Positions 1 through 6,591 are shown, counted from the first letter of the stretch. The stretch is DNA of 7,196 nucleotides from Endomicrobiia bacterium (GCA_030018875.1 JASEHK010000074.1:1-7196), one strand, 5' to 3'. The notes: generated by a model from the letters alone, not told the origin. A program made the numbers and translations.

Positions 1-170
1 ACTTAATGCGTTTGTATTAGGTGTATCAAGGCATCGCAAGGCGATGCGGCTACTTATTGCGTTTGTATTAAATTATACCCTTTTGATGTCTTAAATTATC
101 GTATCTTTTGAGGTGTATCAAGGCATCGCAAGGCGATGCGGCTACTTAATGCGTTTGTATTAGTTTATAC
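1..170. repeat. Hairpin-forming intergenic repeat, two full copies and one partial, downstream of the operon
   Basis: A 52-base unit occurs at 19-70 and 111-162 with a single difference (position 57 T against 149 A). The similarity continues more weakly to 78 and 170. The first 20 bases of the window (ACTTAATGCGTTTGTATTAG) repeat the right-hand end of the unit exactly (144-163), so a third copy, cut by the window edge, abuts the first without a spacer. Each full copy contains a palindrome, GCATCGC-AAG-GCGATGC (31-47 and 123-139), a 7-bp stem with a 3-base loop. Between the full copies lies a 40-base AT-rich stretch (71-110). The right-hand copy starts at the isomerase stop codon. No coding sequence is supported in 1-164. 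The organisation resembles REP-type or small non-autonomous (MITE-like) intergenic repeats. No T run follows the hairpin in the direction of transcription, so it is not a typical intrinsic terminator. Confidence 0.85.
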
Positions 171-1148
171 TCCCGCTTCTTTGAGAACGTCTCTTAAAAA
201 CTTGCTTTCGGCGTCCATGATAGCGCGCGCGTCGAGCAGTTCGTCTATCTCCCTGACGGCCGTCTCCACGACGATAAGGTCGGCGCCCTTGTCTTTGAGC
301 ATCTTCACGAGGCGCATGAGGTTGGCTTTCTTCAAAAGCCCATGTTCGTAATGCAGTGGCGGATGGAACTTTTTGACGACGGGTATGTAATCGTTGAGAT
401 GGATTTGTCCGAGGTATCCTTTGGGAATCTCATTCATTATGTCTTCAGGCGGCTCGGAGATTTTCAGCCCCGTGTCGGCGCGGGTGAACCAGTGTCCTAT
501 GTCGAAACAGAACTTGACCTTGCCGCCTTTTTTGTTGACGGCGTCTATTATTTCAAGGCACTCCGCGACCTCAAAACAAATCGAATCGAAGGCCGTGTTG
601 TTTTCGAGATGAAAAACAAGCCCCTTGGACTCGGCGTACGGCACGAGTTCTTCCAGAGATTTGGTCACGCTCGACTTGACTATCTTTTTGTATTCTCCGA
701 CGGCCTGATAGAAAGGCACGGCGCCGGGATGCATATTGACGTTGTTACAGCCGAGTATTTTGGCGACGTCAATATATTTTTTGAGCAACTCGACGGCGAC
801 GGCGCGGTCGGATTCCTGAAATGAGGCGGTCGCCGCCGCTACGAATGTGTAGGGCAGATGAAAGGAAAGAGTGATGGCGTTTTTGGCCGCATATTCTTTG
901 GCCTCGACGAGTTTTCCTTCGGAGAGTTCAAGATACGGATTGGGAACTCCGCCATCGAGCTCCACGTGATTGAGTCCGGTTTCTTTGGCGACCTTGATCT
1001 GATTGACGATGTCGGCCTTGGCGCGTATCTGAACGCGCGCGTCCATATCCGAGACGGCGAGTTTGCCTGACTTAAGGTCATTTCTTTCGTCGGGCGTCAG
1101 AAACGAGGTGTTGAGCAGGTTCGTAAAATCTCTTCCTATCTTCATCAT
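165..1148 (-). CDS. TIM-barrel sugar-phosphate isomerase/epimerase (xylose isomerase-like, AP endonuclease 2 superfamily)
   Basis: This 327-residue protein has the metal-binding pattern of the xylose isomerase-like/endonuclease IV TIM-barrel superfamily, whose members isomerise or epimerise sugars and sugar phosphates or, in endonuclease IV, cut DNA at abasic sites. Strand-end motifs appear in order: HVELDGG (residues 61-67), LSFHLPY (94-100, H97), NVNMHPG (136-142, H140), LVFHLENN (177-184, E182), FCFDIGHWF (213-221, D216 and H219), GQIHLNDY (247-254, H250 and D253), a His-rich HPPLHYEHG (262-270) and LIVVETA (291-297, E295). This is a nearly complete metal-ligand series; the DxH pair of endonuclease IV has no exact counterpart, although the His-rich stretch lies where it would be. 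Given the kinase and nucleoside phosphorylases upstream, I favour a sugar-phosphate substrate, but specific substrates in this superfamily cannot be read from sequence. It starts 50 bases after the kinase and ends the operon. Its TAA abuts the repeat region. Confidence 0.87.
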   Translation of the reverse strand: MMKIGRDFTNLLNTSFLTPDERNDLKSGKLAVSDMDARVQIRAKADIVNQIKVAKETGLNHVELDGGVPNPYLELSEGKLVEAKEYAAKNAITLSFHLPYTFVAAATASFQESDRAVAVELLKKYIDVAKILGCNNVNMHPGAVPFYQAVGEYKKIVKSSVTKSLEELVPYAESKGLVFHLENNTAFDSICFEVAECLEIIDAVNKKGGKVKFCFDIGHWFTRADTGLKISEPPEDIMNEIPKGYLGQIHLNDYIPVVKKFHPPLHYEHGLLKKANLMRLVKMLKDKGADLIVVETAVREIDELLDARAIMDAESKFLRDVLKEAGV

Positions 1149-1154
1149 ATAAAT

Positions 1155-1159
1155 CTCCT
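1155..1159 (-). promoter_or_regulatory. Ribosome binding site of the isomerase gene
   Basis: AGGAG on the minus strand lies 6 bases before the first of two consecutive ATG codons (1148-1146) and 9 bases before the second (1145-1143). Both spacings work, so the protein may begin MMKIG or MKIG. The first is kept because its spacing is near the bacterial optimum. Confidence 0.7.
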
Positions 1160-1161
1160 AT

Positions 1162-1176
1162 CGCTCCGAGGGAGCG
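1162..1176. other. Short perfect hairpin in the kinase-isomerase gap
   Basis: CGCTCC and GGAGCG pair as a 6-bp stem around a 3-base loop. In the direction of transcription (minus strand) the stem is not followed by a T run; the next bases are ATAGGAG, which contain the ribosome site of the isomerase gene. It is therefore not a standard terminator for this operon. It could stabilise the processed end of the downstream message or modulate access to the ribosome site, or be incidental. On the plus strand it is followed by G and five T, but no gene runs that way. Confidence 0.4.
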
Positions 1177-1198
1177 GTTTTTGCGCGCCAAGCGTCTC

Positions 1199-2164
1199 TC
1201 ACGCGAAGCGCGTCAGTCGTATGAACTCCGCGTATCTGGCGGCGATTTTCTTTCTGTCAAGTTTGGAGAGTTTTCCCAAACTGAAAGATTCGACGTTGAA
1301 CGACGCCATCACGCTTCCGAATATCACTGCCGACGACATCGCGGCGAAAATGTTTTTCGACGAGGACGAGACTCCCGAAGCGGCGAGATACCCCATAAAA
1401 CCTCCGGCGAAACTATCCCCCGCGCCGGTGGGGTCCGATATATTTTCCAGCGGATACGCGGGAGCGGCAAAGACCTCATTTTTTGAGAAAAGAAGCGCCC
1501 CATACTCCCCGCGTTTGACGACCAGAGAGCCGGGCCCCCACGACATTATCCGTCGGGCGGCGAGGACGAGATTTTTCTCGCCGGCGAACTCTCTCGTCTC
1601 GGCTTCGTTTATTATCAGAACATTCACGCGGCGAATCATTTCCTTTAGGGCCGCGGGTTTGCGCTCTATCCAGAAGTTCATAGTGTCGGCTCCGACGAGT
1701 CGGGGCCGGGCGATTTTTTTGAGCACTCCCGTCTGAATATCGGGGTCTATGTTGCCCAAAAATACATACGGGCTGGCGCGATGTTCCGACGACAATTCGG
1801 GTTTAAAATCGGCAAAGACGTTTAATCTGGTGTCGAGAGTGTGGGCGTTGTTGAGGTCATACTCGTAATAACCCTTCCAGCGGAAAGTTCGGCCCGGGGC
1901 GTGAACGAGTCCGCTCGTGTCTATGCCTCTCGACTCAAGAAGCCGGACGTGACGCGGCGGAAAGTCCTTCCCGACTACGGCGACGAGTCTTACCGGAGCG
2001 AAATACGATGCCGACACTCCGAAATAAGTCGCGGAGCCGCCGAGGGCGTCCTTGACTTCGCCGAACGGCGTCTTTACGCTATCGAGAGCCACCGAACCTA
2101 CGACGAGAATCGGCGAACCCCGACTTCTTGAAGAATATGACGCGCGTATGTTTACTTTTTTCAT
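1199..2164 (-). CDS. PfkB-family carbohydrate / nucleoside kinase
   Basis: This is a 321-residue member of the ribokinase/PfkB superfamily, which transfers phosphate from ATP (or ADP) to a sugar, sugar phosphate or nucleoside hydroxyl. The N-terminal strand ILVVGSVALDSV (residues 19-30) and LGGSATYFGVSA (41-52, the glycine pair of the substrate site) are followed by RLVAVVGKDFP (59-69). The C-terminal signature DPTGAGDSFAGGFMGYL (244-260) holds the anion-hole GAG and catalytic base D250. TFRWKGYYEYDLN (93-105) and DTMNFWIE (160-167) look like specific conserved blocks of one subfamily, for which I know no proven substrate. About 18 residues precede the first strand, more than usual, but no ATG, GTG or TTG codon offers a later start before residue 25, and the ATGA overlap with mtnP supports this start. 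The ribosome site is weak (GGAAAA), fitting coupling to mtnP. Neighbours suggest ribose-1-phosphate, methylthioribose-1-phosphate or adenosine as substrate (inference). Confidence 0.9.
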   Translation of the reverse strand: MKKVNIRASYSSRSRGSPILVVGSVALDSVKTPFGEVKDALGGSATYFGVSASYFAPVRLVAVVGKDFPPRHVRLLESRGIDTSGLVHAPGRTFRWKGYYEYDLNNAHTLDTRLNVFADFKPELSSEHRASPYVFLGNIDPDIQTGVLKKIARPRLVGADTMNFWIERKPAALKEMIRRVNVLIINEAETREFAGEKNLVLAARRIMSWGPGSLVVKRGEYGALLFSKNEVFAAPAYPLENISDPTGAGDSFAGGFMGYLAASGVSSSSKNIFAAMSSAVIFGSVMASFNVESFSLGKLSKLDRKKIAARYAEFIRLTRFA

Positions 2165-3039
2165 ATGTATTTTCCGATTATGAGTTTGAGCTTCGCGGCC
2201 GTCTTTTTGTTAACTGCCGAAGGCGCCGTCATTATCGCGCCGCGCAGGGCGTCTTTGCACTTGCAATCGCGCTCGCGCTTATTTATGACGGGGACGGCGG
2301 CTTTTATAAGTTTTTTGACGTTGGCGACATTCTTCGTTATCGTCGCGACTACTTTTTCGACGGTAACCTCTTCGCCCTCCTTCCATACGTCGTAGTCGGT
2401 GACGAGCCCTATCGTCGAGAAACATATCTCGGCTTCGCGGGCGAGGCGCGCTTCGGGCAGGTTGGTCATTCCCACGACGGAAAATCCCATGCCCCGCCAG
2501 ACCTTGGACTCGGCCTTCGTCGAGAACATCGGACCTTCTATGCAAACGTAAGTGCCACCGAGATGCGTTTTTATACCGAGCGACTTTCCTTTTTTATGAA
2601 GAACTTCGCTGATGTCTTTGCAATAAGGCTCCGCGAAACCGACGTGTCCCACGATGCCAAGCCCAAAAAAACTGCGCGGCCGCTCCCGTGTCCTGTCGAA
2701 TAATTGGTCGGGTATTAAAAAATCGCCGGGCATTATCTCCTCTTTGAGAGAACCGCAGGCGGAAACCGCTATAATTCTCTCGACGCCCAGTGCTTTCATG
2801 GCATATATGTTGGCGCGGGAGTTGACCTCCGACGGAGATATCCTGTGGCCTCTTCCGTGGCGGGGCAAGAAAGCGCATGAAACGCCTTCGAGTTCTCCGA
2901 CGACGATGGCGTCGGATGTCTTGCCGAAAGGCGTGGGGATGGAATACTCTTTAAGGTTTTTGATACCTTCGATTTCGTACACTCCGCTGCCGCCTATTAC
3001 GCCGAGTTTAACGATCGGCAGCGCTTTTTTCTTCGTCAT
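2161..3039 (-). CDS. mtnP: S-methyl-5'-thioadenosine phosphorylase
   Basis: MTAP cleaves 5'-methylthioadenosine, the by-product of polyamine and related synthesis, with phosphate to adenine and 5-methylthioribose-1-phosphate; it belongs to the trimeric purine nucleoside phosphorylase family. Visible motifs are VIGGSGVY (residues 14-21, phosphate loop), PRHGRGH (59-65, phosphate binding), SACGSL (93-98), CIEGPMFST (166-174), MTNLPEARLAREAE (191-204) and VTDYDVW (213-219). The two aspartates of TDYD (215 and 217) are the family's adenine-recognition residues, where guanine/hypoxanthine-type phosphorylases carry Asn, so adenine nucleosides are the likely substrates; adenosine itself may also be used. 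A CxC pair (C259, C261), often seen near the end of prokaryotic MTAP, is present. The length of 292 is normal. A GGAGG ribosome site lies 4 bases before the ATG. Its TGA overlaps the ATG of the following kinase (ATGA), suggesting translational coupling. MtnA and the rest of methionine salvage are not in the window. Confidence 0.95.
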   Translation of the reverse strand: MTKKKALPIVKLGVIGGSGVYEIEGIKNLKEYSIPTPFGKTSDAIVVGELEGVSCAFLPRHGRGHRISPSEVNSRANIYAMKALGVERIIAVSACGSLKEEIMPGDFLIPDQLFDRTRERPRSFFGLGIVGHVGFAEPYCKDISEVLHKKGKSLGIKTHLGGTYVCIEGPMFSTKAESKVWRGMGFSVVGMTNLPEARLAREAEICFSTIGLVTDYDVWKEGEEVTVEKVVATITKNVANVKKLIKAAVPVINKRERDCKCKDALRGAIMTAPSAVNKKTAAKLKLIIGKYI

Positions 3040-3070
3040 AAATCCTCCGATATGGGTCGCCGTCCTGTTT

Positions 3071-4327
3071 TTATCCTTTTATCACGACGTCAAGTTTGTC
3101 GAAAAATATCTTCAGCGCGTCAATGAGCGGGACTCCCGCCGCGCGGGTTTTGCATTCGGCCGCGACGGGATGACCGCCTCCCGAAATGACGCCGCGGTTG
3201 CCGTATTTTGCGATAAGAGCCTCGGCGGTTTCCGAAGCGAGTTTGCCCAGATGAAGCTCTCCGCCCGTCGAGCGGAAGGAGAAGTGCACCCCGCCGCCAG
3301 GTTCGAGATTGGTCATTATGAACGCGATTTCCGCGCCGCCTGCGCGCTGCTTGAAATCATAGAGTTTGACGGAGCCGGCCATCGGCATCCAGCGGACGTC
3401 GTTGCCAATGAAAAAATATATTTTCTGGTTTCCCTTTGCGCCGAGCTCGACGGAATAATCGAACAGCGACGACAAATTCGACCAATCCTGACGGAAATGC
3501 TCGAAAATCGCGGCCGTTATCAGCTTCTCGGAAAGCGACGCGCGGAACCCGTCAAAGTCCTTCCACGGCGCGAAGGCCGAGGCCTTGAGCACATCGTAGG
3601 CGAACTCATTCTGGCGCGGCTCGTAATAATACTGAAAACCGCCGCCCGACAAAACGAAATAAAACTCGCCTATCTGATTGAGAAGCGTGGTGACGTCGCG
3701 CTGTTTGACCTCGAACATCGTCGGAGCGGCCTTGACTTTCGCCACAAGGGCGGGATACTTCGCCAAGGCCTCGGCATAGAAAGTCTTGCAATACTCGCAG
3801 ACAAAATCAGTGGCCGGCTCAATGGCCCAGTCGGCCTTCATACCGACGAGCGCGAGATAATCGGTCTTTGAATCGGCGACGCCCAACGCCGTGGCAATCA
3901 TATGGGCTATGTGCGAAGTGGATGTCTGGGTATATTGTTTTACCGACGGATTGAACACCGTCGCATGATTTATTTCGCCGCTCTGGGGCGGATGATGGTC
4001 TATGACGAGTATGTCGGCTTTGGACGTGTAGTCGTCGTAGTAACCGATGGTTCCCTTGTCGGCGATGACGACGAGATTTTCGCCTTTAAGATTTTCTTCG
4101 AGCTCTTTGGCGCTTAACTCATACGTGGGCAGTATCACCGTGCGCACCGACGCGCCGCGGGACTTTATCAGCGTTTCGAGTATAGCGCCGGCGGTAAGGC
4201 CGTCGGGGTCGTCGTGCGGAAACAGTAAAACTTTATCGCCTGATTTAAGCGATTTGATTTTTTCGACCGCGGCCTTAAAGCCCGCGTTCGAGGCGAGGGA
4301 TTTTGAAACGAAGTCGGCGTAACTCAT
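3071..4327 (-). CDS. DHH-DHHA1 family phosphoesterase, archaeal-RecJ-like (second DHH protein)
   Basis: This 418-residue protein is a predicted Mn/Mg-dependent phosphoesterase acting on single-strand DNA, RNA oligonucleotides or a nucleotide. Motif I is HDDPDGLTAG (residues 38-47), the HxDxDGxxxG form seen in archaeal RecJ/GAN-like and related DHH proteins rather than the DYDVDG of bacterial RecJ. Next come VVIADKGTIG (86-95, the second metal motif region), VIDHHPP (108-114) and VGMKADWA (161-168). The C-terminal DHHA1 substrate-binding motif is GGGHPVAA (383-390), preceded by a glycine-rich segment near 342-356. Residues about 175-330 link the two domains and carry no motif I recognise. The protein lacks the DnaQ insert and C-terminal extension of its neighbour and is not a recent duplicate of it. 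It starts 3 bases after recJ and ends 31 bases before mtnP. Alternatives are an NrnA-like oligoribonuclease/pAp phosphatase or a cyclic dinucleotide phosphodiesterase. The length and motif I form make me prefer the RecJ-like group. Substrate is unassigned. Confidence 0.88.
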   Translation of the reverse strand: MSYADFVSKSLASNAGFKAAVEKIKSLKSGDKVLLFPHDDPDGLTAGAILETLIKSRGASVRTVILPTYELSAKELEENLKGENLVVIADKGTIGYYDDYTSKADILVIDHHPPQSGEINHATVFNPSVKQYTQTSTSHIAHMIATALGVADSKTDYLALVGMKADWAIEPATDFVCEYCKTFYAEALAKYPALVAKVKAAPTMFEVKQRDVTTLLNQIGEFYFVLSGGGFQYYYEPRQNEFAYDVLKASAFAPWKDFDGFRASLSEKLITAAIFEHFRQDWSNLSSLFDYSVELGAKGNQKIYFFIGNDVRWMPMAGSVKLYDFKQRAGGAEIAFIMTNLEPGGGVHFSFRSTGGELHLGKLASETAEALIAKYGNRGVISGGGHPVAAECKTRAAGVPLIDALKIFFDKLDVVIKG

Positions 4328-4330
4328 TAG

Positions 4331-6547
4331 TTAGGTCTCCTTGATGTCCATTATCTGCAACTGCGGATATTCTCTTTCCTGCCAAAAATTGGATTCTATC
4401 TGGCCCACGACCTCGACGAAGCCCCATTTCGAAATCTCATCGCTCATATCCCCGAGCCCCCACCCGACGGCGGAAAGCCCCGAGCCATTCTTTACGAACT
4501 TGAGCCTGAGATGTTCGCCGCCGGCGCCCATCGGCGAAGCTGTCTGAACTTGAAGCCCTTTCACCCAAAAGACGGGAGCCGGATTTTCCATGCCGAACGG
4601 CTCCAACTGCTCTATCTGCCTCAAGAAATCGGGCGTAATATCCTTCGGAGTGAGGCAGACGTCCGCCTGTATTGCGGCTTCCTCGGCGGCGGGCGGCGAT
4701 GAGCGGGCGATTTCGTTTATCCGTCGTCGGAACTCGTCAACGTTTTCGACTTTCAGCGAAAGCCCGACGGCTGATTTATGCCCGCCGTATTTTATCAGGA
4801 TGCCGGAAATTTGCTCGACGGCCGCCAAGAGATTAAACCCTCCCGAAGAACGCCCGGCGCCCTGGGCGATGCCGTCTTTGACGACAAAAAGTATGGCGGG
4901 TTTCTTAAGCGACCGCACTATGTTTGACGCGACTATTCCCGTGACGCCGTGCTCGGCGTCGTCGGCCGCCACGACGAGAATGTGGTCTTTTTCAGTGTCG
5001 CATTGTGTTTTAAGTTTCGCAAAAAACTTTTCGACGTTTATCTCCTGGAGTTTCTTGCGGTCAATATTGAGTTTGACGAGTTCGTCGTAAAGATCGCGCG
5101 CCTCGTCGGCCTTGGCGGCCATAAGCAGCCGGCAGGCCACGTCGGCCTTGCCCATGCGGCCCGCGGCGTTCAGGAGAGGCGTTATATTCCAGGTGACATA
5201 TTTTGAAGTCAGCGACAGAGTGTTTCTTTCGCGCAGAGCGCCTTCGAGTATCTCTTTAACGCCGGCCTTTTTGGTGTTCGAAAGTATTTCAAGCCCCCTC
5301 TTGACCAGCGTTCTGTTTTCCCCCGTCAGAGGCATTATGTCGGCCAATGTCCCGACGGAAACAAGGTCGAGATGGTCTTCGAGAAAATATTTTATGCGGG
5401 CGTCGGACATCTCCTGCAAACGCCAGAACACTTGCGCGCAAGCCATTGCGTCGGCGAGCGCGCGATGATGTTCGTTGATATCTATTTTCATATCGGACAC
5501 AAGCGCCGCCAAAGCGTGCGACTTAAAAGGAAAATGAAGACGGGACATCCTCAGCGTGTCTATGCAGTCGTTTGTAAGAGAGTGCGCGAGTTCAATTTTG
5601 AAAGCATGTCTCAAAAATGACAAGTCGAAAGGCGCGTTGTGAATGAGCAGTCTGCGCTCTCCGATAAAGTCGGCGAGTTTGGAAAGCGCCTCTTTCAGCG
5701 ACGGGGCGGAAGAACACATCTCGTCGGTAATCCCGTGAATCGCGGAGACATCCGGCGGTATGGGCTTTCTTGTCTTTACCAGCGTCTGAAAAGTGGATAC
5801 TATAGCGCCGTTTTTGGTAAGCGCCGCGCCTATCTCGCATATTTCGGAATAACGCGGGTGAAGCCCCGTCGTTTCTATGTCAACGGCCACGAGTTCTTCG
5901 TCATAAAAAGGGTTGTACGAAAAAAGCAGAGCGTGCGCCACCTTGAAAGCCACGGCGCACCCGGCCAAATCCCTGAACGGATAAGCGGAGCCGGCGAGTT
6001 TGGGATTTACCACGGCCGCACATTCGGGAAGTTTGTCGGGAGGCTCGTGGTGGTCCGTCACTATCACGTCAATTCCCATAGCGCGGATGGTTTCTATCTC
6101 GTCGCGGTTCGATATGCCGCAATCCACGGTGATAAGCAGCGTAATGTCATGTTCTTTTTTAAACTTCTCGACGGCGGGGATGTTCAGTCCGTATCCTTCC
6201 GTCGAGGGTATGTACCAGAATACATTCTTGGCGCCGAGCGTTTTTATCGTCCTTGAAAGTATCGAAACCGATGTTATCCCGTCTACGTCGCGATCTCCGA
6301 AAATCAGGATATTTTCCGCGAGCGATATCGCCTTGCGCACGCGGGCAACGCATTTGTCCATATCGCCGAGAAGAAAAGGGTTGGGCAGAGAAGTGAGGTC
6401 GGGATTCAGAAAAGCCTCGGCGTCTTTGAGGCTTTTGACTCCCCGCGCCAAAAGTAACTGCGCAACTACGGGTTTTATGCCCAGCGCCCGCGAAAACTCT
6501 CTTACTTTATCGCGGTCTATCTCGGCCAACTGCCATTTATCGCTCAT
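4331..6547 (-). CDS. recJ: RecJ single-strand DNA exonuclease with an inserted DnaQ-like (DEDDh) exonuclease domain
   Basis: RecJ is a metal-dependent 5'-3' single-strand DNA exonuclease of recombination, mismatch and base-excision repair. The DHH domain shows motif I as GDRDVDGITS (residues 84-93, usually DYDVDG), VDCG (141-144), VTDHHEPP (163-170) and the AGCAVAFK helix (195-202). Its usual continuation, LDLVSVGTLADIMPL (393-407), appears only about 190 residues later, followed by TPLLNAAGRMG (456-466), DHHA1-like GAGRSSGGFNL (563-573) and GGHKSAVG (588-595), and a C-terminal OB-like region to residue 738. Residues about 217-380 form a complete DEDDh 3'-5' exonuclease: DIETTG (223-228, ligands D223 and E225), VSAIHGITDEM (267-277), HNAPFDLSFL (303-312, D308) and HHRALADA (360-367, H361 and D366). 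This domain resembles DNA polymerase III epsilon/DnaQ. Ordinary RecJ is about 560-580 residues, so the excess equals the insert. The frame is uninterrupted and both sets of catalytic residues are intact. The ATG start has no clear ribosome site. The stop lies 3 bases before the next gene. Confidence 0.96.
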   Translation of the reverse strand: MSDKWQLAEIDRDKVREFSRALGIKPVVAQLLLARGVKSLKDAEAFLNPDLTSLPNPFLLGDMDKCVARVRKAISLAENILIFGDRDVDGITSVSILSRTIKTLGAKNVFWYIPSTEGYGLNIPAVEKFKKEHDITLLITVDCGISNRDEIETIRAMGIDVIVTDHHEPPDKLPECAAVVNPKLAGSAYPFRDLAGCAVAFKVAHALLFSYNPFYDEELVAVDIETTGLHPRYSEICEIGAALTKNGAIVSTFQTLVKTRKPIPPDVSAIHGITDEMCSSAPSLKEALSKLADFIGERRLLIHNAPFDLSFLRHAFKIELAHSLTNDCIDTLRMSRLHFPFKSHALAALVSDMKIDINEHHRALADAMACAQVFWRLQEMSDARIKYFLEDHLDLVSVGTLADIMPLTGENRTLVKRGLEILSNTKKAGVKEILEGALRERNTLSLTSKYVTWNITPLLNAAGRMGKADVACRLLMAAKADEARDLYDELVKLNIDRKKLQEINVEKFFAKLKTQCDTEKDHILVVAADDAEHGVTGIVASNIVRSLKKPAILFVVKDGIAQGAGRSSGGFNLLAAVEQISGILIKYGGHKSAVGLSLKVENVDEFRRRINEIARSSPPAAEEAAIQADVCLTPKDITPDFLRQIEQLEPFGMENPAPVFWVKGLQVQTASPMGAGGEHLRLKFVKNGSGLSAVGWGLGDMSDEISKWGFVEVVGQIESNFWQEREYPQLQIMDIKET
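4337..4342 (-). promoter_or_regulatory. Ribosome binding site of the second DHH gene, inside the recJ 3' end
   Basis: On the minus strand AAGGAG lies 9 bases before the ATG of the following DHH gene and overlaps the penultimate codons of recJ, whose TAA follows a few bases later. The recJ stop and the next ATG are separated by only three bases (CTA). This placement suggests that ribosomes finishing recJ can reinitiate on the next gene, giving linked synthesis of the two nucleases. Confidence 0.7.
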
Positions 6548-6567
6548 TGTAGTTTCAGTAAAAACCG

Positions 6568-6591
6568 TTTCTATCTCTCTACCTTTCTACC
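6568..6591 (-). repeat. Three imperfect 8-bp tandem units in the recJ leader
   Basis: In the 53-base gap before recJ the minus strand reads GGTAGAAA, GGTAGAGA, GATAGAAA back to back. Each unit differs from the first by at most one base. The tract is purine-rich and ends 20 bases before the recJ ATG. The sequence directly before that ATG (ACTGAAACTACA) has no good Shine-Dalgarno match, so the purine-rich tract is the only ribosome-attracting sequence visible in the leader. Whether it has a role is unknown, and a chance slippage repeat is possible. Confidence 0.5.

Noticed and set aside
66..104. Promoter with TATAAT (minus strand, 77-72) between the repeat copies
   Set aside because: No TTGACA-like -35 element sits at a suitable distance. 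A single TATAAT in a 40-base AT-rich stretch is weak evidence, although it could serve a gene left of the window.
1..170. CRISPR array
   Set aside because: There are only two full repeats of 52 bases with one spacer, a third copy abuts without any spacer, and there are no cas genes. The palindromic unit fits a REP- or MITE-like element better.
342..824. 160-codon plus-strand open frame inside the isomerase gene
   Set aside because: It is antisense to a gene with a full TIM-barrel motif series, and its translation has no recognisable motif.
1162..1182. Intrinsic terminator (hairpin followed by GTTTTT) on the plus strand
   Set aside because: No plus-strand gene leads into it. In the actual direction of transcription no T run follows the stem.
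2654..3871. 405-codon open frame on the plus strand crossing mtnP and the DHH gene
   Set aside because: It runs antisense to two clearly recognised genes and over their gap. Its translation shows no family motif, and it is explained by the codon bias of the genes beneath it.
5405..5900. DnaQ-like exonuclease as a separate gene, or a frameshifted fusion
   Set aside because: It lies in one continuous frame with RecJ motifs on both sides and has no stop or internal ribosome site; the RecJ half after it is complete.
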